Positions 1 through 8,957 are shown, counted from the stretch's first letter. The stretch: DNA of 64,000 nucleotides from M3007 sp964646615 (GCA_964646615.1 CAZYEV010000095.1:1-64000), one strand, 5' to 3'. Notes: generated from the sequence alone by a model not told the origin. Translations and numbers: made by a program.

Positions 1-195
1 ATGCCGGAGGCAGAGGACGGCGAGGGCACGCTGACGCTCAGCGATGCCACCGGCCGCCTGCTGCTGCACCAACCCGTGGAGCGCGGCCAAACGACGCTGG
101 CACTGCCCACAGGCCACCTACCCGCCGGATTGTACCTGCTAACCTACCGCGCGCCTTCGGGCGCCGTGGCGACACAGAAGGTTGTATTTCATTGA
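1..195 (+). CDS. C-terminal end of a T9SS-sorted secreted protein (cut by window edge)
   Basis: The frame is open from base 1 and stops with TGA at 193-195, so the 64 visible residues are only the tail of a longer protein and the ATG at base 1 need not be its start. The tail reads as a type A T9SS C-terminal sorting domain: a strand with LTLSDATGRLL, the turn motif LPAGLYLLTY, and a last strand ending QKVVF. In Bacteroidota this domain directs a protein with an N-terminal signal peptide through the type IX translocon to the cell surface. Nothing can be said about the function of the missing part. The next gene, in the same direction, is another T9SS cargo 63 bp downstream. Confidence 0.8.
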   Translation: MPEAEDGEGTLTLSDATGRLLLHQPVERGQTTLALPTGHLPAGLYLLTYRAPSGAVATQKVVFH

Positions 196-258
196 AGAAA
201 GTCTCAGATTTTGATATTGCTTAAAAACTCAAACATTTTAATTTTAAATCAGTGAGTT

Positions 259-1887
259 ATGAAAACGTTTCTCCTTACCTCGTTCCTGGCGCTCATGAAG
301 GTCGCCCTGTTGGCTCAGGTGCTGGACTCCACCTTTGGTCAACCATTCAACGGCTATATCACGTTGTGCTGCCCAGGCTACCAACGGCATGACTTTAACA
401 GTGCAGCCGTTTTTATGCCGGATGGCTCGATTTTCCTATGCGGACACCGATGGGAAGGCGGCACATCCGATTTTTCAGTAGCGCGGCTAAATGCCAACGG
501 TCTGGTAGACTTCAGCTTCGGCGATTTTGGCTATCAACGCTTTGACTTAGGATTTGCTAATGACAGCTGTGTGGATGCCAGCCTCCACGACGCTAACCAT
601 ATCGTGATGGGTGGCATGGCCGTACCTGCAGGTGCGAGTGGGCACGTCATTGTGCTGGCACGCATCACCTCTTCCGGCCAGCTGGACACCACCTTTGGCG
701 ATGGTGGCAAAGTGGTGATTGACCTCCCTTCGCAGCATGAATTTTTACAAAAAATAATTGTTCTGCCGAACGGCAGAATACTCTTTGGCGGGCATGCCTA
801 CTTCGGCTCTCTGACTGCTCCAGACTCGGTACTGGTGTTCATGGGGCGCCTTTTTCCTAATGGTAAAGCGGATATAACATTTGGGAAAGAAGGATTGGTG
901 TATGTGCACTTAGATTGCCCTTGCCGCGCCTCCCTATTCGGTGATATGTTGGTTGACCCTCAAGGCCGTATCGTGCTCAGCGGCGCAACGTATGACCCCT
1001 ATCCGCTTTCTATCAGTGATTTTGGAGGATGCAAATACAGCGTAACCGTGCACCGGTTTCTGCCAAGTGGAAGACCCGATCCTTCATTTGGTATTGTCGG
1101 CACGAGTACTTTGTTTATACCTGGTGTTGTTACAGGCCTTCATCTCGATGCTCAGGGGCGAATCGTGCTGGGCGGATTGACCGCGGAGTTCCCTCAATCG
1201 CACCTGATTTTTAATGAGTACACAGCCAATTTCTTAGCGCGCCTGCACCCGGACGGTCAATTAGATAACAGCTTCGCTCAGAACGGCCTTTTCATTCATA
1301 AGCTCAGGCACCAGGGCCTGGTTATGGAAAAGGTTCAGCTTTTGTCTTCTCAAGACCACTACTACGCTTCTTTCACCAACCGGCTACCAAGTACCCCGCC
1401 AGGCGTGGTGATGCGGCTCGACCTATCCGGTAAACCCGACTCCAGCTTTGGCCAGAACGGCATCTTCCGCTTTCGCCCGGAATTGCAATGGTGGGCAAGG
1501 AAGATGTATCTCTCACCTGCCCAGAATGCCTTTTACCTTGCGGGCGATGCTCTCTTCAGCAAATGGCATATGTACATCCTCCGCATACGCTTAGATAAAA
1601 CCGTTCAGAGCGGAGAAGTGTCGTCGCCAACAGGACAACTTCGACTGTATCCCAATCCTATGAGCGGAGCGCGTATGCTCTATATGGAATATCCTGAAGA
1701 AGCCATCGCTGGAACAGCACATTTGATGATGCTGGATGTTCATGGGCGGTTGGCGTTCAGCCAGTCGTTTAGCGGTGCTCCGGGTCTCCACAGCTTTGAC
1801 CTGAGTACATTACCTCCAGGCGTTTATGCGGTCATGCTGCAAAGTGGCAAATCCTCCTACGTGTCGCGCCTGATAGTAGGGAAATAA
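259..1887 (+). CDS. Secreted delta-60 repeat (beta-propeller-like) protein with T9SS sorting domain
   Basis: The 542-residue product starts with a signal peptide (about residues 1-20, ending LLAQ). It then carries about seven delta-60 style repeats, recognisable by L/PD-x-S/T-F-G-x-x-G cores such as LDTTFGDGGKV, ADITFGKEGLV, PDPSFG and PDSSFGQNGIF, between about residues 22 and 440. The last 80 residues (LRLYPNP to the final SRLIVGK) are a type A T9SS sorting domain. Delta-60 repeats are predicted to fold as beta-propeller blades, but no specific activity is established, so the role at the surface is unknown. Two hairpin terminators follow, before the convergent fhs gene. Confidence 0.85.
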   Translation: MKTFLLTSFLALMKVALLAQVLDSTFGQPFNGYITLCCPGYQRHDFNSAAVFMPDGSIFLCGHRWEGGTSDFSVARLNANGLVDFSFGDFGYQRFDLGFANDSCVDASLHDANHIVMGGMAVPAGASGHVIVLARITSSGQLDTTFGDGGKVVIDLPSQHEFLQKIIVLPNGRILFGGHAYFGSLTAPDSVLVFMGRLFPNGKADITFGKEGLVYVHLDCPCRASLFGDMLVDPQGRIVLSGATYDPYPLSISDFGGCKYSVTVHRFLPSGRPDPSFGIVGTSTLFIPGVVTGLHLDAQGRIVLGGLTAEFPQSHLIFNEYTANFLARLHPDGQLDNSFAQNGLFIHKLRHQGLVMEKVQLLSSQDHYYASFTNRLPSTPPGVVMRLDLSGKPDSSFGQNGIFRFRPELQWWARKMYLSPAQNAFYLAGDALFSKWHMYILRIRLDKTVQSGEVSSPTGQLRLYPNPMSGARMLYMEYPEEAIAGTAHLMMLDVHGRLAFSQSFSGAPGLHSFDLSTLPPGVYAVMLQSGKSSYVSRLIVGK

Positions 1888-1916
1888 AAAAGGCTTTCTA
1901 CTTTTAGCAAAAGCTA

Positions 1917-1949
1917 TCGCCTTCTCTATACACGAAGGCGACGCTTTTT
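1917..1949 (+). terminator. Intrinsic terminator of the delta-60 protein gene
   Basis: TCGCCTTC (1917-1924) pairs with GAAGGCGA (1934-1941) across a 9-nt loop and is followed by CGCTTTTT. It lies 30 bp after the stop codon of the upstream gene. Confidence 0.75.
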
Positions 1950-1963
1950 GCCAAAAGCAAGCC

Positions 1964-2004
1964 AGCGGCTGCGCCTCCTCCCGAGGCTGCGCAGCCGCTT
2001 TTGC
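1964..2004. terminator. Bidirectional hairpin between convergent genes
   Basis: AGCGGCTGCGC (1964-1974) is perfectly complementary to GCGCAGCCGCT (1989-1999), and a short T run follows on the plus strand. It lies just past the fhs stop codon and can end transcription from either side. Confidence 0.65.
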
Positions 2005-2014
2005 ATGTTTCCTT

Positions 2015-3691
2015 TTAGAATAGCCCACTGACCACGCCGTTTTCGTCCACGTCAATCTTTTCGGCGGACGGCACTTTGGGCAGGCCGGGCATGGTCATGA
2101 TGTCGCCACAGACCATGACGACGAAGCCGGCACCGGCGCTCAGGCGCACTTCGCGGATGTTGACGATGTGGCCGCTGGGGGCGCCGAGTTTTTTGGGGTC
2201 GGTGGAGAAGGAGTACTGGGTTTTGGCCACACATACGGGCAGTTGTCCGAAGCCCTCTTCTTCCCATTTGCGCAGTTGGCGTTTGACGCTTTCGTCGGCG
2301 GTGATGTCGGCGGCGCCGTAGATTTGGGTAGCGATGGTGCGCATTTTTTCCCACAGCGAGCGGTTGTCGTCGTAGAGGAAGCGGAAGTTGGCCTGGCCGC
2401 GCTCTACGGTTTCCACGACGGCGCGGGCGAGGTTTTCGGCGCCTTTGCTGCCTTCGGCCCAATGCTTAGAGACGACGACGGGCACGCCGTGGGGCGCCAT
2501 TTTTTCCTGCAAAAGGCGGATTTCGGCGTCGGTGTCGAAGGTGAAGTGGTTGATGGCCACGACGCAGGGCAGCCCGAAGCGTTCGCGCAGGTTGTACACG
2601 TGGCGCTCCAGATTGACAACGCCTCTGGCCAGCGCGTCTAAGTTTTCCTGCGAGAGTTCCTTGAGGTCGGCGCCACCGTGGTACTTGAGGGCGCGCAGGG
2701 TGGCCACTACGACAACGGCGTCGGGGCGCAGGCCGGCCTTTCGGCATTTGATGTCTAAGAATTTTTCGGCGCCCAGGTCAGCGCCGAAGCCGGCTTCGGT
2801 AACGACGTAATCGGCCAATTTGAGGGCGTTTCGGGTGGCGATGACGGAGTTACAGCCGTGGGCAATATTGGCGAACGGGCCGCCGTGCACGAAGGCGGGC
2901 GTGTGTTCGAGGGTTTGCACTAAGTTGGGTTTTATCGCGTCTTTGAGCAGGACCGTCATGGCGCCGTGAGCGTTGAGGTCGCGGGCGCGCACGGGTTTGC
3001 GGTCGGTGGTGTAGCCCACGATGATATTGGCCAGGCGCTCTTTGAGGTCGCTCAGCGAGGTGGCCAGGCAGAAGATGGCCATGACTTCGGAGGCGACGAC
3101 GATGTCGAAGCCGTCCTGGCGCGGGAAGCCGTTGGCGTGGCCGCCGAGGCCGATGACGATGTTTCGGAGGGCGCGGTCGTTCATATCCACGACGCGCTTC
3201 CACTGGATGCGGCGCACGTCTATGTTGAGGGTATTGCCCTGGTGGATGTGGTTGTCGAGCATGGCAGCCAGCAGGTTGTTGGCCAGGGCGATGGCGCTGA
3301 AGTCGCCGGTGAAATGGAGGTTGATGTCCTCCATAGGGATGACCTGTGCGTATCCGCCGCCGGCGGCGCCGCCTTTCATGCCGAAGACGGGGCCGAGGCT
3401 GGGTTCGCGCAGGCAGATGAGAGTCTTCTTGCCGATGCGGCTGAGAGCGTCGCCTAAGCCGACGGTAGTCGTTGTTTTGCCTTCGCCGGCAGGGGTAGGG
3501 CTGAGGGCAGTAACGAGGATGAGTTTGCTGCCCGGGCGTTCGGGCAGGGCGTTGAGGTAGTCGAGCGACACTTTGGCCTTGTAATGGCCATAGGGTTCGA
3601 GAGCATCTTCGGGAATGCCGAGTTTTTCGGCGGCGAGGGCGGCGATGCGCTGCGGTTTTGCCCGTTGGGCGATTTCAATGTCTGTCAGCAT
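2015..3691 (-). CDS. fhs: Formate-tetrahydrofolate ligase
   Basis: This cytoplasmic enzyme makes 10-formyl-tetrahydrofolate from formate, tetrahydrofolate and ATP, feeding one-carbon metabolism. The 558-residue length is normal for the family. The P-loop PTPAGEGKTTTT lies at residues 65-76, followed by the family block REPSLGPVFGMKGGAAGGG and the LHFTGDFSAI region. The product ends VVSGLF with TAA at 2015-2017. It stands alone: the T9SS gene upstream of it on the same strand has its own terminator, and the gene downstream is convergent. In Bacteroidota fhs normally serves formate assimilation or serine/glycine metabolism. Nothing here suggests acetogenesis. Confidence 0.97.
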   Translation of the reverse strand: MLTDIEIAQRAKPQRIAALAAEKLGIPEDALEPYGHYKAKVSLDYLNALPERPGSKLILVTALSPTPAGEGKTTTTVGLGDALSRIGKKTLICLREPSLGPVFGMKGGAAGGGYAQVIPMEDINLHFTGDFSAIALANNLLAAMLDNHIHQGNTLNIDVRRIQWKRVVDMNDRALRNIVIGLGGHANGFPRQDGFDIVVASEVMAIFCLATSLSDLKERLANIIVGYTTDRKPVRARDLNAHGAMTVLLKDAIKPNLVQTLEHTPAFVHGGPFANIAHGCNSVIATRNALKLADYVVTEAGFGADLGAEKFLDIKCRKAGLRPDAVVVVATLRALKYHGGADLKELSQENLDALARGVVNLERHVYNLRERFGLPCVVAINHFTFDTDAEIRLLQEKMAPHGVPVVVSKHWAEGSKGAENLARAVVETVERGQANFRFLYDDNRSLWEKMRTIATQIYGAADITADESVKRQLRKWEEEGFGQLPVCVAKTQYSFSTDPKKLGAPSGHIVNIREVRLSAGAGFVVMVCGDIMTMPGLPKVPSAEKIDVDENGVVSGLF

Positions 3692-3757
3692 AGGTTTGAA
3701 GTACGTTTGTTTTACCTGTCAGGAAGCGGCGGGCAAGGTACGGCAGTCGTGTTTTCC

Positions 3758-3797
3758 TGAAAAGAAAAGAGGCGTCATCTTGTGGGATGACGCCTCT
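3758..3797 (-). terminator. Intrinsic terminator of the choice-of-anchor T9SS gene
   Basis: AGAGGCGTCATC (3768-3779) pairs perfectly with GATGACGCCTCT (3786-3797) across a 6-nt loop. Read on the minus strand, the hairpin is followed by a T-rich run (TTTCTTTTC), placing it just after the stop at 3833. Confidence 0.85.
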
Positions 3798-3832
3798 GAT
3801 GGGCTACGATGAGCCAAAGGGTGTCGGCCTAA

Positions 3833-5677
3833 TTACTTCTGCACGATGAATTTTTTCGTGAGCGTGCCGTTGGGCGTGGCGATGCGGGCCAGATAAGTGC
3901 CTGCCGACAGGTGAGGCAGCGGATAAGTGAGGCGCTGCGAGGTCATGGCCGGGTAGTCCTGCATGAGGATGACGCGGCCGCTCATATCGGCGATGGTGAT
4001 GGTGGCATCGGTGGGCTGCTCCAGCTCGACGGCGAGGTTGAGCACGTCCACCACCGGGTTGGGTACGATGCGCAGCGTGTTGTCGGCCAGTGGCTTGTCA
4101 TCCGTGGTGCTCACCAACGAGATGACCATGCGGATGACGGCGTTGATGTTCGGCCCAAAGCCACCGGTGTACCAGCGGTCGGAGAAGGTGAACGTAGAGG
4201 GGAAGTAGTAGCTGACGTCATCGTTGAAGCCGTGATAGACGACGTTGTTCGGAGCGGCGTAGCCTACGGCCAGCAGGTAACGGGCGCCTTTGTCGAGTTT
4301 GACGCCGATGAGGCTGGTGTTCAGGTCGAGGAGGGGCACATCCTGCATCAGGCTACCCACCATGGTGTCGGGCGCGGAGTAGGGGCCTAAGCCCACCCAC
4401 TGCAGGTCGGGCGAGAGGAACTCATTGCCGTTAAAACCGTTAGGGTCATTGAAGTCCACGTCATCGTTGACGCGCAACAGATAGATGGATGCCTCCACGT
4501 CCTTGACGTTCAGCTGGGCAGGGTCGGTGGTGAAGGTGAAGCGCGCCAGTGTTGCCTGGTAGTTTTCCTGGCTGAGCGGGCTCATGGTGTAGAGGTTGGC
4601 CACGTACCACTCTTGCGGAAGGTTGCCGGGTCGGTAAGCCTGCTCGGGGGCCGGCTCCTTGGAGAAGATGCTGGCCGTAGCGAGGAACGGGCTTTCTTTC
4701 TGGTTGTTCCCTGGGAATGCGTCGGTAGAGTCGGCGCGTACAGTGTAACGAACCTTATAGACGCCTACCGGCAATGCGGGGACGAAGCGGCCTGGAAGGG
4801 CGAAGAAGGAGTCCTTGACGCTCGGAGCAAGGGTTGGAATGCGTATGCTATCCGCCCAGATTTCCTCATTCGTATCGGTGAGCACCGAAGCGCGCAGGAT
4901 GACGTTGGTCTGCGCCAGGCGGCCCAGGTTCGACAGGTCGGCACCAAAGCTGAACGTGTCCGTGATGATCTGCGAAGCCGGCTGGGCAAAGCTGGAAGCC
5001 GGGTAGAAGAAGTCGCCGATAGCTAAGTTGTGCGCGGGCGTGGGGTCCTGGTCGTAGAGTTTGACGTCGTCTAAGTTCCAGAAGTATTCCCAGTTGCCCG
5101 TCCATTGCCATTGCAGATACACGGTAGGCTGGTTGGCAGCCACAGAAGAGATGTCAATAACCGGGATAGTCGGGTTGGCCGACCAGCGCACCTGTCGGGT
5201 CAGGCCGGGGAAGATGGTGAAGCTCGTCCAGGTAGTGCCGTTAGTGCTGACGCGCAAGATGGCCCCCTCGTCAGCATTCACCTCATATACGCCGATGTGG
5301 GTTTCGAAGGAGATGAACACCTGCGAGCGGCCCGAGCAGTTGATGGGTGCCGAGGTGAGGCGCGAGATGTGGTTGGTGGGCAGGCCTCCCGGCTTGTCAG
5401 AGTCCAGCGTCATGAAGCCGTTGGCTGCTGTGGTCGCCTTGAAGGGCTCCTGTTGGTTGAGCGGGTCGTTGAAGATGGGTGGGCAGCCGCCGGTCTGCCC
5501 TGCGCCGGGATTATTGCACCACGTCCACAGGACGTTCTGGTTCGAGGCGTCGGTGGTCGTCCAGCCGGTGGGGAAGCCGCCAGCGAAGTCCTGGGTCCAG
5601 AACGGCGTTTGGGCCAAAAGCACCTCGGTACCCAGCAACAGAGCAAGCACGAGGCACAGGGTTGAGCATTGTTTCAT
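3833..5677 (-). CDS. Secreted choice-of-anchor J-like protein with T9SS sorting domain
   Basis: The 614-residue product has a signal peptide ending LLAQ at about residue 23. A first domain begins FWTQDFAGGFPTGWTTTDAS, which matches the start of the choice-of-anchor J (MAM-like, jelly-roll) domain of Bacteroidota surface proteins, and runs to about residue 210. A middle region with Ig-like strands follows (about 215-330). The last 80 residues (LRIVPNPVVDVLNL to KKFIVQK) form a type A T9SS sorting domain. It is probably a surface adhesin or binding protein; no catalytic motif is visible. A TAGCTTTG promoter element lies 50 bp upstream of the ATG, and a strong terminator follows the stop. Confidence 0.85.
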   Translation of the reverse strand: MKQCSTLCLVLALLLGTEVLLAQTPFWTQDFAGGFPTGWTTTDASNQNVLWTWCNNPGAGQTGGCPPIFNDPLNQQEPFKATTAANGFMTLDSDKPGGLPTNHISRLTSAPINCSGRSQVFISFETHIGVYEVNADEGAILRVSTNGTTWTSFTIFPGLTRQVRWSANPTIPVIDISSVAANQPTVYLQWQWTGNWEYFWNLDDVKLYDQDPTPAHNLAIGDFFYPASSFAQPASQIITDTFSFGADLSNLGRLAQTNVILRASVLTDTNEEIWADSIRIPTLAPSVKDSFFALPGRFVPALPVGVYKVRYTVRADSTDAFPGNNQKESPFLATASIFSKEPAPEQAYRPGNLPQEWYVANLYTMSPLSQENYQATLARFTFTTDPAQLNVKDVEASIYLLRVNDDVDFNDPNGFNGNEFLSPDLQWVGLGPYSAPDTMVGSLMQDVPLLDLNTSLIGVKLDKGARYLLAVGYAAPNNVVYHGFNDDVSYYFPSTFTFSDRWYTGGFGPNINAVIRMVISLVSTTDDKPLADNTLRIVPNPVVDVLNLAVELEQPTDATITIADMSGRVILMQDYPAMTSQRLTYPLPHLSAGTYLARIATPNGTLTKKFIVQK

Positions 5678-5726
5678 AGTGTTGTAAAAAATTGTGTTTG
5701 AGAAAAATCGTGTCGAAAGCAGACGG

Positions 5727-5734
5727 CAAAGCTA
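5727..5734 (-). promoter_or_regulatory. -7 element TAGCTTTG of the choice-of-anchor gene
   Basis: The minus strand reads TAGCTTTG, matching the Bacteroidota TAnnTTTG element, about 50 bp before the ATG at 5677. No clear -33 TTG was identified. Confidence 0.6.
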
Positions 5735-5867
5735 CGTGCGCGCACCGGGTAATGTCTCAGAAAATCTTCCGAAATGCCAAAATTGGACAAAAATAGGCGG
5801 CCTTTTTACCATGAAGGGCAGAAGAGAGGAGTGGCAAATCTGCTATGCAGATGCGGTTTGTGGGGGC

Positions 5868-5982
5868 GGCCAAACAAACTGCACTGGCACGAGACGAACT
5901 CAACAGGCGGCCAAACAAGTTTGGCCGTTACGAGGCTAAACAAGTTTAGCGGGTACGGAGGCCAAACAAGTTTGGCCGTTAC
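5868..5982. repeat. Array of three short palindromes plus a degenerate half copy
   Basis: Perfect copies of GGCCAAACAAGTTTGGCC lie at 5909-5926 and 5960-5977, each followed by GTTAC. Between them, at 5934-5950, is a variant (GGCTAAACAAGTTTAGC) in which both arms changed together so the stem stays paired. A left half (GGCCAAACAAACT) lies at 5868-5880. The units are 25-26 bp apart, and the last runs into the stop codon of the aldehyde dehydrogenase gene. More copies occur at 8958, 10314 and 12508-12580, all in intergenic DNA. Confidence 0.9.
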
Positions 5983-7508
5983 AGGTCGAACTTGATGCCC
6001 TGGGCCAGCGGCACGGAGTCGGAATAGTTGATGGTGTTGGTCTGGCGACGCATGTAGGCTTTCCAGGCATCGGAGCCGGACTCGCGGCCACCGCCAGTTT
6101 CCTTTTCGCCGCCGAAAGCGCCGCCGATTTCGGCTCCAGAGGTGCCGATGTTGACGTTGGCAATGCCGCAGTCGGAGCCGGCGACGGACAGAAAGGTTTC
6201 TGCTTCGCGCAGGTCGTTGGTCATGATGGCTGACGACAGGCCCTGCGGGACGCCGTTCTGCAAAGCGATGGCTTCCTCGAGCGTGCGGTATTTAATCAGA
6301 TATAAAATAGGTGCGAAGGTCTCGCGCTGCACGATGTCCCAGTGGTTTTCGACTTCGGCGATGCAGGGTTTCACGTAGCAGCCGCTTTCGTAGCCCGGGC
6401 CGGAGAGGACGCCGCCCTCGACGACCATCTTGCCGCCGGCTTTTTTAATTTCTTCCAAAGCGTTGAGGTAGTTCTCGACGGCCTGGCGGTCAATGAGCGG
6501 GCCAACGTGGTTGCTGGGTTCGAGCGGATTGCCGATGCGCAGCTGGGCATAGGCTCGGGCTAAGGTTTCCTTGACGGTGTCGTAGATGCTTTCGTGCACG
6601 ATGAGGCGGCGCGTGGTGGTGCAGCGCTGGCCGGCTGTGCCGACAGCGCCAAAGACGGCGCCGATGAGCACCACCTTGAGGTCGGCAGAAGGCGTAACGA
6701 TGATGGCATTGTTGCCGCCCAATTCCAGCAGGCTGCGGCCCAGGCGCTCAGCCACCGTGCGGCCCACGATGCGGCCCATGCGTGTGCTGCCCGTAGCGCT
6801 GATGAGCGGCACGCGGTGATCCTTGGTCATGAACTCGCCCACGCGGTAGTCGCCGTTGATGATGCACGAAATGCCTTCGGGCAAGTTGTTGGCTTTGAGC
6901 ACTTTCTGGAACAGGTACTGGCAGGCAATAGAACACAGCGGCGCCTTCTCGGAAGGTTTCCAGATGCACACATCGCCACAGACCCAGGCGATGCAGGCAT
7001 TCCACGACCATACGGCCACCGGGAAGTTGAACGCCGTAATGATGCCCACCGGCCCCAGCGGATGCCACTGCTCATACATGCGATGGCGCGGGCGCTCGCT
7101 GTGCATGGTCAGGCCATACAACTGACGCGACAGCCCCACAGCGAAGTCGCAGATGTCAATCATTTCCTGTACCTCGCCCCAGCCCTCTTGCAGGCTTTTG
7201 CCCATTTCGTAAGAGACCAAACGGCCCAGTGGGTCTTTGTACTGGCGCAACACCTCGCCAAACTGGCGCACAATCTCGCCGCGCTTGGGCGCCGGCACCT
7301 CGCGCCAGTAGCGAAACGCTTCCTGCGCCGTAGCAATGACCTGTTCGTACTGCTCCGCCGTGGTGATGGTAACCGAGCCGATGAGCGCGCCATCCACCGG
7401 TGAATGGCTCTGCAAACTGCGGGCACTGCCTTTCAAAGCATTCTGACCCGTCCAGCTACCCGGGTTCTTGGCCTTAAGGCCGAGTTTTCGGAGAAAATCT
7501 TTTTCCAT
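5979..7508 (-). CDS. ALDH7-family aldehyde dehydrogenase (2-aminoadipate-semialdehyde dehydrogenase-like)
   Basis: This NAD(P)-dependent cytoplasmic dehydrogenase oxidises an aldehyde to the acid. The closest resemblance is to ALDH7 (antiquitin / piperideine-6-carboxylate dehydrogenase), which acts in lysine breakdown. The cofactor-site block TAFNFPVAVWSWN, the glutamate in LLELGGNNAI, and the catalytic cysteine in the GQRCTTTRRL block are all present. I start it at ATG 7508 (MEKDFLRKLGLK), giving 509 residues; a GTG seven codons earlier is possible. No lysine-degradation gene lies next to it, so the substrate is inferred from the family. It has a long structured leader, and its stop codon overlaps a repeat. 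Confidence 0.9.
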   Translation of the reverse strand: MEKDFLRKLGLKAKNPGSWTGQNALKGSARSLQSHSPVDGALIGSVTITTAEQYEQVIATAQEAFRYWREVPAPKRGEIVRQFGEVLRQYKDPLGRLVSYEMGKSLQEGWGEVQEMIDICDFAVGLSRQLYGLTMHSERPRHRMYEQWHPLGPVGIITAFNFPVAVWSWNACIAWVCGDVCIWKPSEKAPLCSIACQYLFQKVLKANNLPEGISCIINGDYRVGEFMTKDHRVPLISATGSTRMGRIVGRTVAERLGRSLLELGGNNAIIVTPSADLKVVLIGAVFGAVGTAGQRCTTTRRLIVHESIYDTVKETLARAYAQLRIGNPLEPSNHVGPLIDRQAVENYLNALEEIKKAGGKMVVEGGVLSGPGYESGCYVKPCIAEVENHWDIVQRETFAPILYLIKYRTLEEAIALQNGVPQGLSSAIMTNDLREAETFLSVAGSDCGIANVNIGTSGAEIGGAFGGEKETGGGRESGSDAWKAYMRRQTNTINYSDSVPLAQGIKFDL

Positions 7509-7563
7509 GATGTGCTGTTTCTTAATCACTAAAACTCAATAGCATCTGATACCAGCACAGGAG

Positions 7564-7580
7564 CAAACGCAAAGCGTTTG
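7564..7580 (-). promoter_or_regulatory. Hairpin in the aldehyde dehydrogenase leader
   Basis: CAAACGC-AAA-GCGTTTG is a perfect 7-bp stem with a 3-nt loop, about 56 bp upstream of the ATG. A second inverted repeat (ACCAGAGG 7639-7646 with CCTCTGGT 7668-7675) lies nearer the promoter. Together they suggest a structured 5' leader; no known riboswitch was recognised. Confidence 0.4.
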
Positions 7581-7686
7581 GCGTGGTGCCTCGGCGTTTG
7601 GCCGCTCTGTCCAATTTAATGCTTCAGACGCTCAAAACACCAGAGGCCATTCGACGTTATGGGTAGCCCTCTGGTATTTGCGGCGG

Positions 7687-7694
7687 CAAAAGTA
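7687..7694 (-). promoter_or_regulatory. -7 element TACTTTTG, probably of the aldehyde dehydrogenase gene
   Basis: The minus strand reads TACTTTTG (TAnnTTTG consensus), leaving a leader of about 175 nt before the ATG at 7508. It is divergent from the phosphoesterase promoter 65 bp away. Confidence 0.5.
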
Positions 7695-7759
7695 GAGGGC
7701 CCGATAGAATGCGAGTTCTTTTTCCTCGTTTTTAACCTCAAATGCGGCGGTAAAGCCCA

Positions 7760-7767
7760 TACCTTTG
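7760..7767 (+). promoter_or_regulatory. -7 element TACCTTTG of the phosphoesterase gene
   Basis: An exact TACCTTTG lies 36 bp before ATG 7804. Because an in-frame ATG at 7765 falls inside this element, 7804 is the better start. Confidence 0.65.
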
Positions 7768-7803
7768 TTTTTCACATACCTTTTCAGACTGCTGCTCTCC
7801 TTT

Positions 7804-8952
7804 ATGCGTCAAACGATAGGAATACTTCTGCTGATTTGTGGGTGGCTGCCCATGGATGCCCAGCCGCCGGTAGCCGACAACTCGACGGCGGATGCCGACG
7901 GGCCGCACGTGTTTTATCGCGGCGGAGAGCTGGTGGTCAAAGGCGCCGAACGCCAGAATGGGACGCCCACGCCCTTCATCCGCGAGCGGCGCTATGCCCA
8001 ACGCGACGACGTCGTCCTTTCCTGCTCGATACCAGAAACGGGCGATGCCTTCCAGTTTCCGCTCAAAAAGCAGCTGCGCCTGACCTCCTGCTACTACCCT
8101 CAGGCGGAGCGCATCTTAGTCATCTCCGACATTGAAGGCAATTTTGAGGCGCTCAAGCGCCTGCTGCAGGCCGCCGGCGCCATAGATGCCCAATTTCGCT
8201 GGACGTTTGGACAAGGGCACGTAGTGCTGCTGGGCGACTTCTTCGACCGCGGGCTGAACGTTACGGAGGTGCTGTGGCTCATCTACAAACTGGAAGACGA
8301 AGCCGAGCGTGCCGGCGGCGGCGTACACTACCTGCTGGGCAACCACGAAGCCATGAACCTGTGCAGCGACCACCGCTACGTGCGCAACAAGTACACCGAA
8401 AACGCGCGCCTGTACGGCGAAGGCTACGCACGCTGGTACGACGAACACAGCGAACTGGGCCGCTGGCTGCGCACCAAGAACGTCATCCTGCGCATTGGCG
8501 AGTACGTCTTCTGCCATGGCGGCATCAGCCCAAGCGTGGCGGCCTCGGGGGTGTCGTTTGAAGCGCTCAACGACGCCGGGCGCCGTTATCTGGGCGTCCC
8601 GTTCGAGCGCATCACCGACCCGACGGCACTCCACGTCTTTCATCGAGAAAATGGCCTGCTGTGGTACCGCGCCGCAGCCCGCGGCAAGATGTCGCCCCTG
8701 GAACTCGATGCCGTCCTGGCCTTTGCCGGCGCCGAGCACATGGTGGTCGGGCACACACTGATGCCGGAGGTGTCGGCGCTCTACGGCGGGCGCCTGCTGT
8801 GCGTAGATGTGCTGCACGAAGAGCACCTGCGCAGCGGAGACCTGCACACGCTGATTATCGAAAACGGCGAGCCTTTCCTCCTGTACACCAACGGGCAACG
8901 CAAACCGCTGCTGCCCAAGCCGGTGCTGCAGCATGCGCGAGGGGGGCAGTAG
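7804..8952 (+). CDS. Secreted calcineurin-like metallophosphoesterase
   Basis: The 382-residue product has a signal peptide (MRQTIGILLLICGWL to about residue 19), so it acts outside the cytoplasm. The metallophosphoesterase motifs appear in order: SDIEGN (108-113), GDFFDRG (144-150), GNHE (179-182), FCHGGIS, and a late GHTLMPE. These bind the dinuclear metal centre that hydrolyses phosphoesters; the overall order resembles PPP-type and Shewanella-like phosphatases. The first motif is D-x-E where most members have D-x-H. I recall this DIEG variant from related Bacteroidota proteins, so it is probably a subfamily trait and not damage. The substrate is unknown. xseA starts 38 bp downstream, across a palindromic repeat. 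Confidence 0.88.
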   Translation: MRQTIGILLLICGWLPMDAQPPVADNSTADADGPHVFYRGGELVVKGAERQNGTPTPFIRERRYAQRDDVVLSCSIPETGDAFQFPLKKQLRLTSCYYPQAERILVISDIEGNFEALKRLLQAAGAIDAQFRWTFGQGHVVLLGDFFDRGLNVTEVLWLIYKLEDEAERAGGGVHYLLGNHEAMNLCSDHRYVRNKYTENARLYGEGYARWYDEHSELGRWLRTKNVILRIGEYVFCHGGISPSVAASGVSFEALNDAGRRYLGVPFERITDPTALHVFHRENGLLWYRAAARGKMSPLELDAVLAFAGAEHMVVGHTLMPEVSALYGGRLLCVDVLHEEHLRSGDLHTLIIENGEPFLLYTNGQRKPLLPKPVLQHARGGQ

Positions 8953-8957
8953 GTTTA

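Noticed and set aside
2015..3691. Formate-tetrahydrofolate ligase as a sign of acetogenesis
   Set aside because: No other Wood-Ljungdahl gene is present, and the gene is common in non-acetogenic Bacteroidota.
5909..5982. CRISPR-like array (regular 25-26 bp spacing)
   Set aside because: The period consists mostly of the repeat itself, the 7-8 bp between stems is partly conserved, single copies occur elsewhere, and no cas gene is present.
7508..7690. Known riboswitch in the aldehyde dehydrogenase leader
   Set aside because: Two hairpins are visible but no conserved core of a known class (lysine, glycine, TPP, cobalamin, SAM) was recognised.
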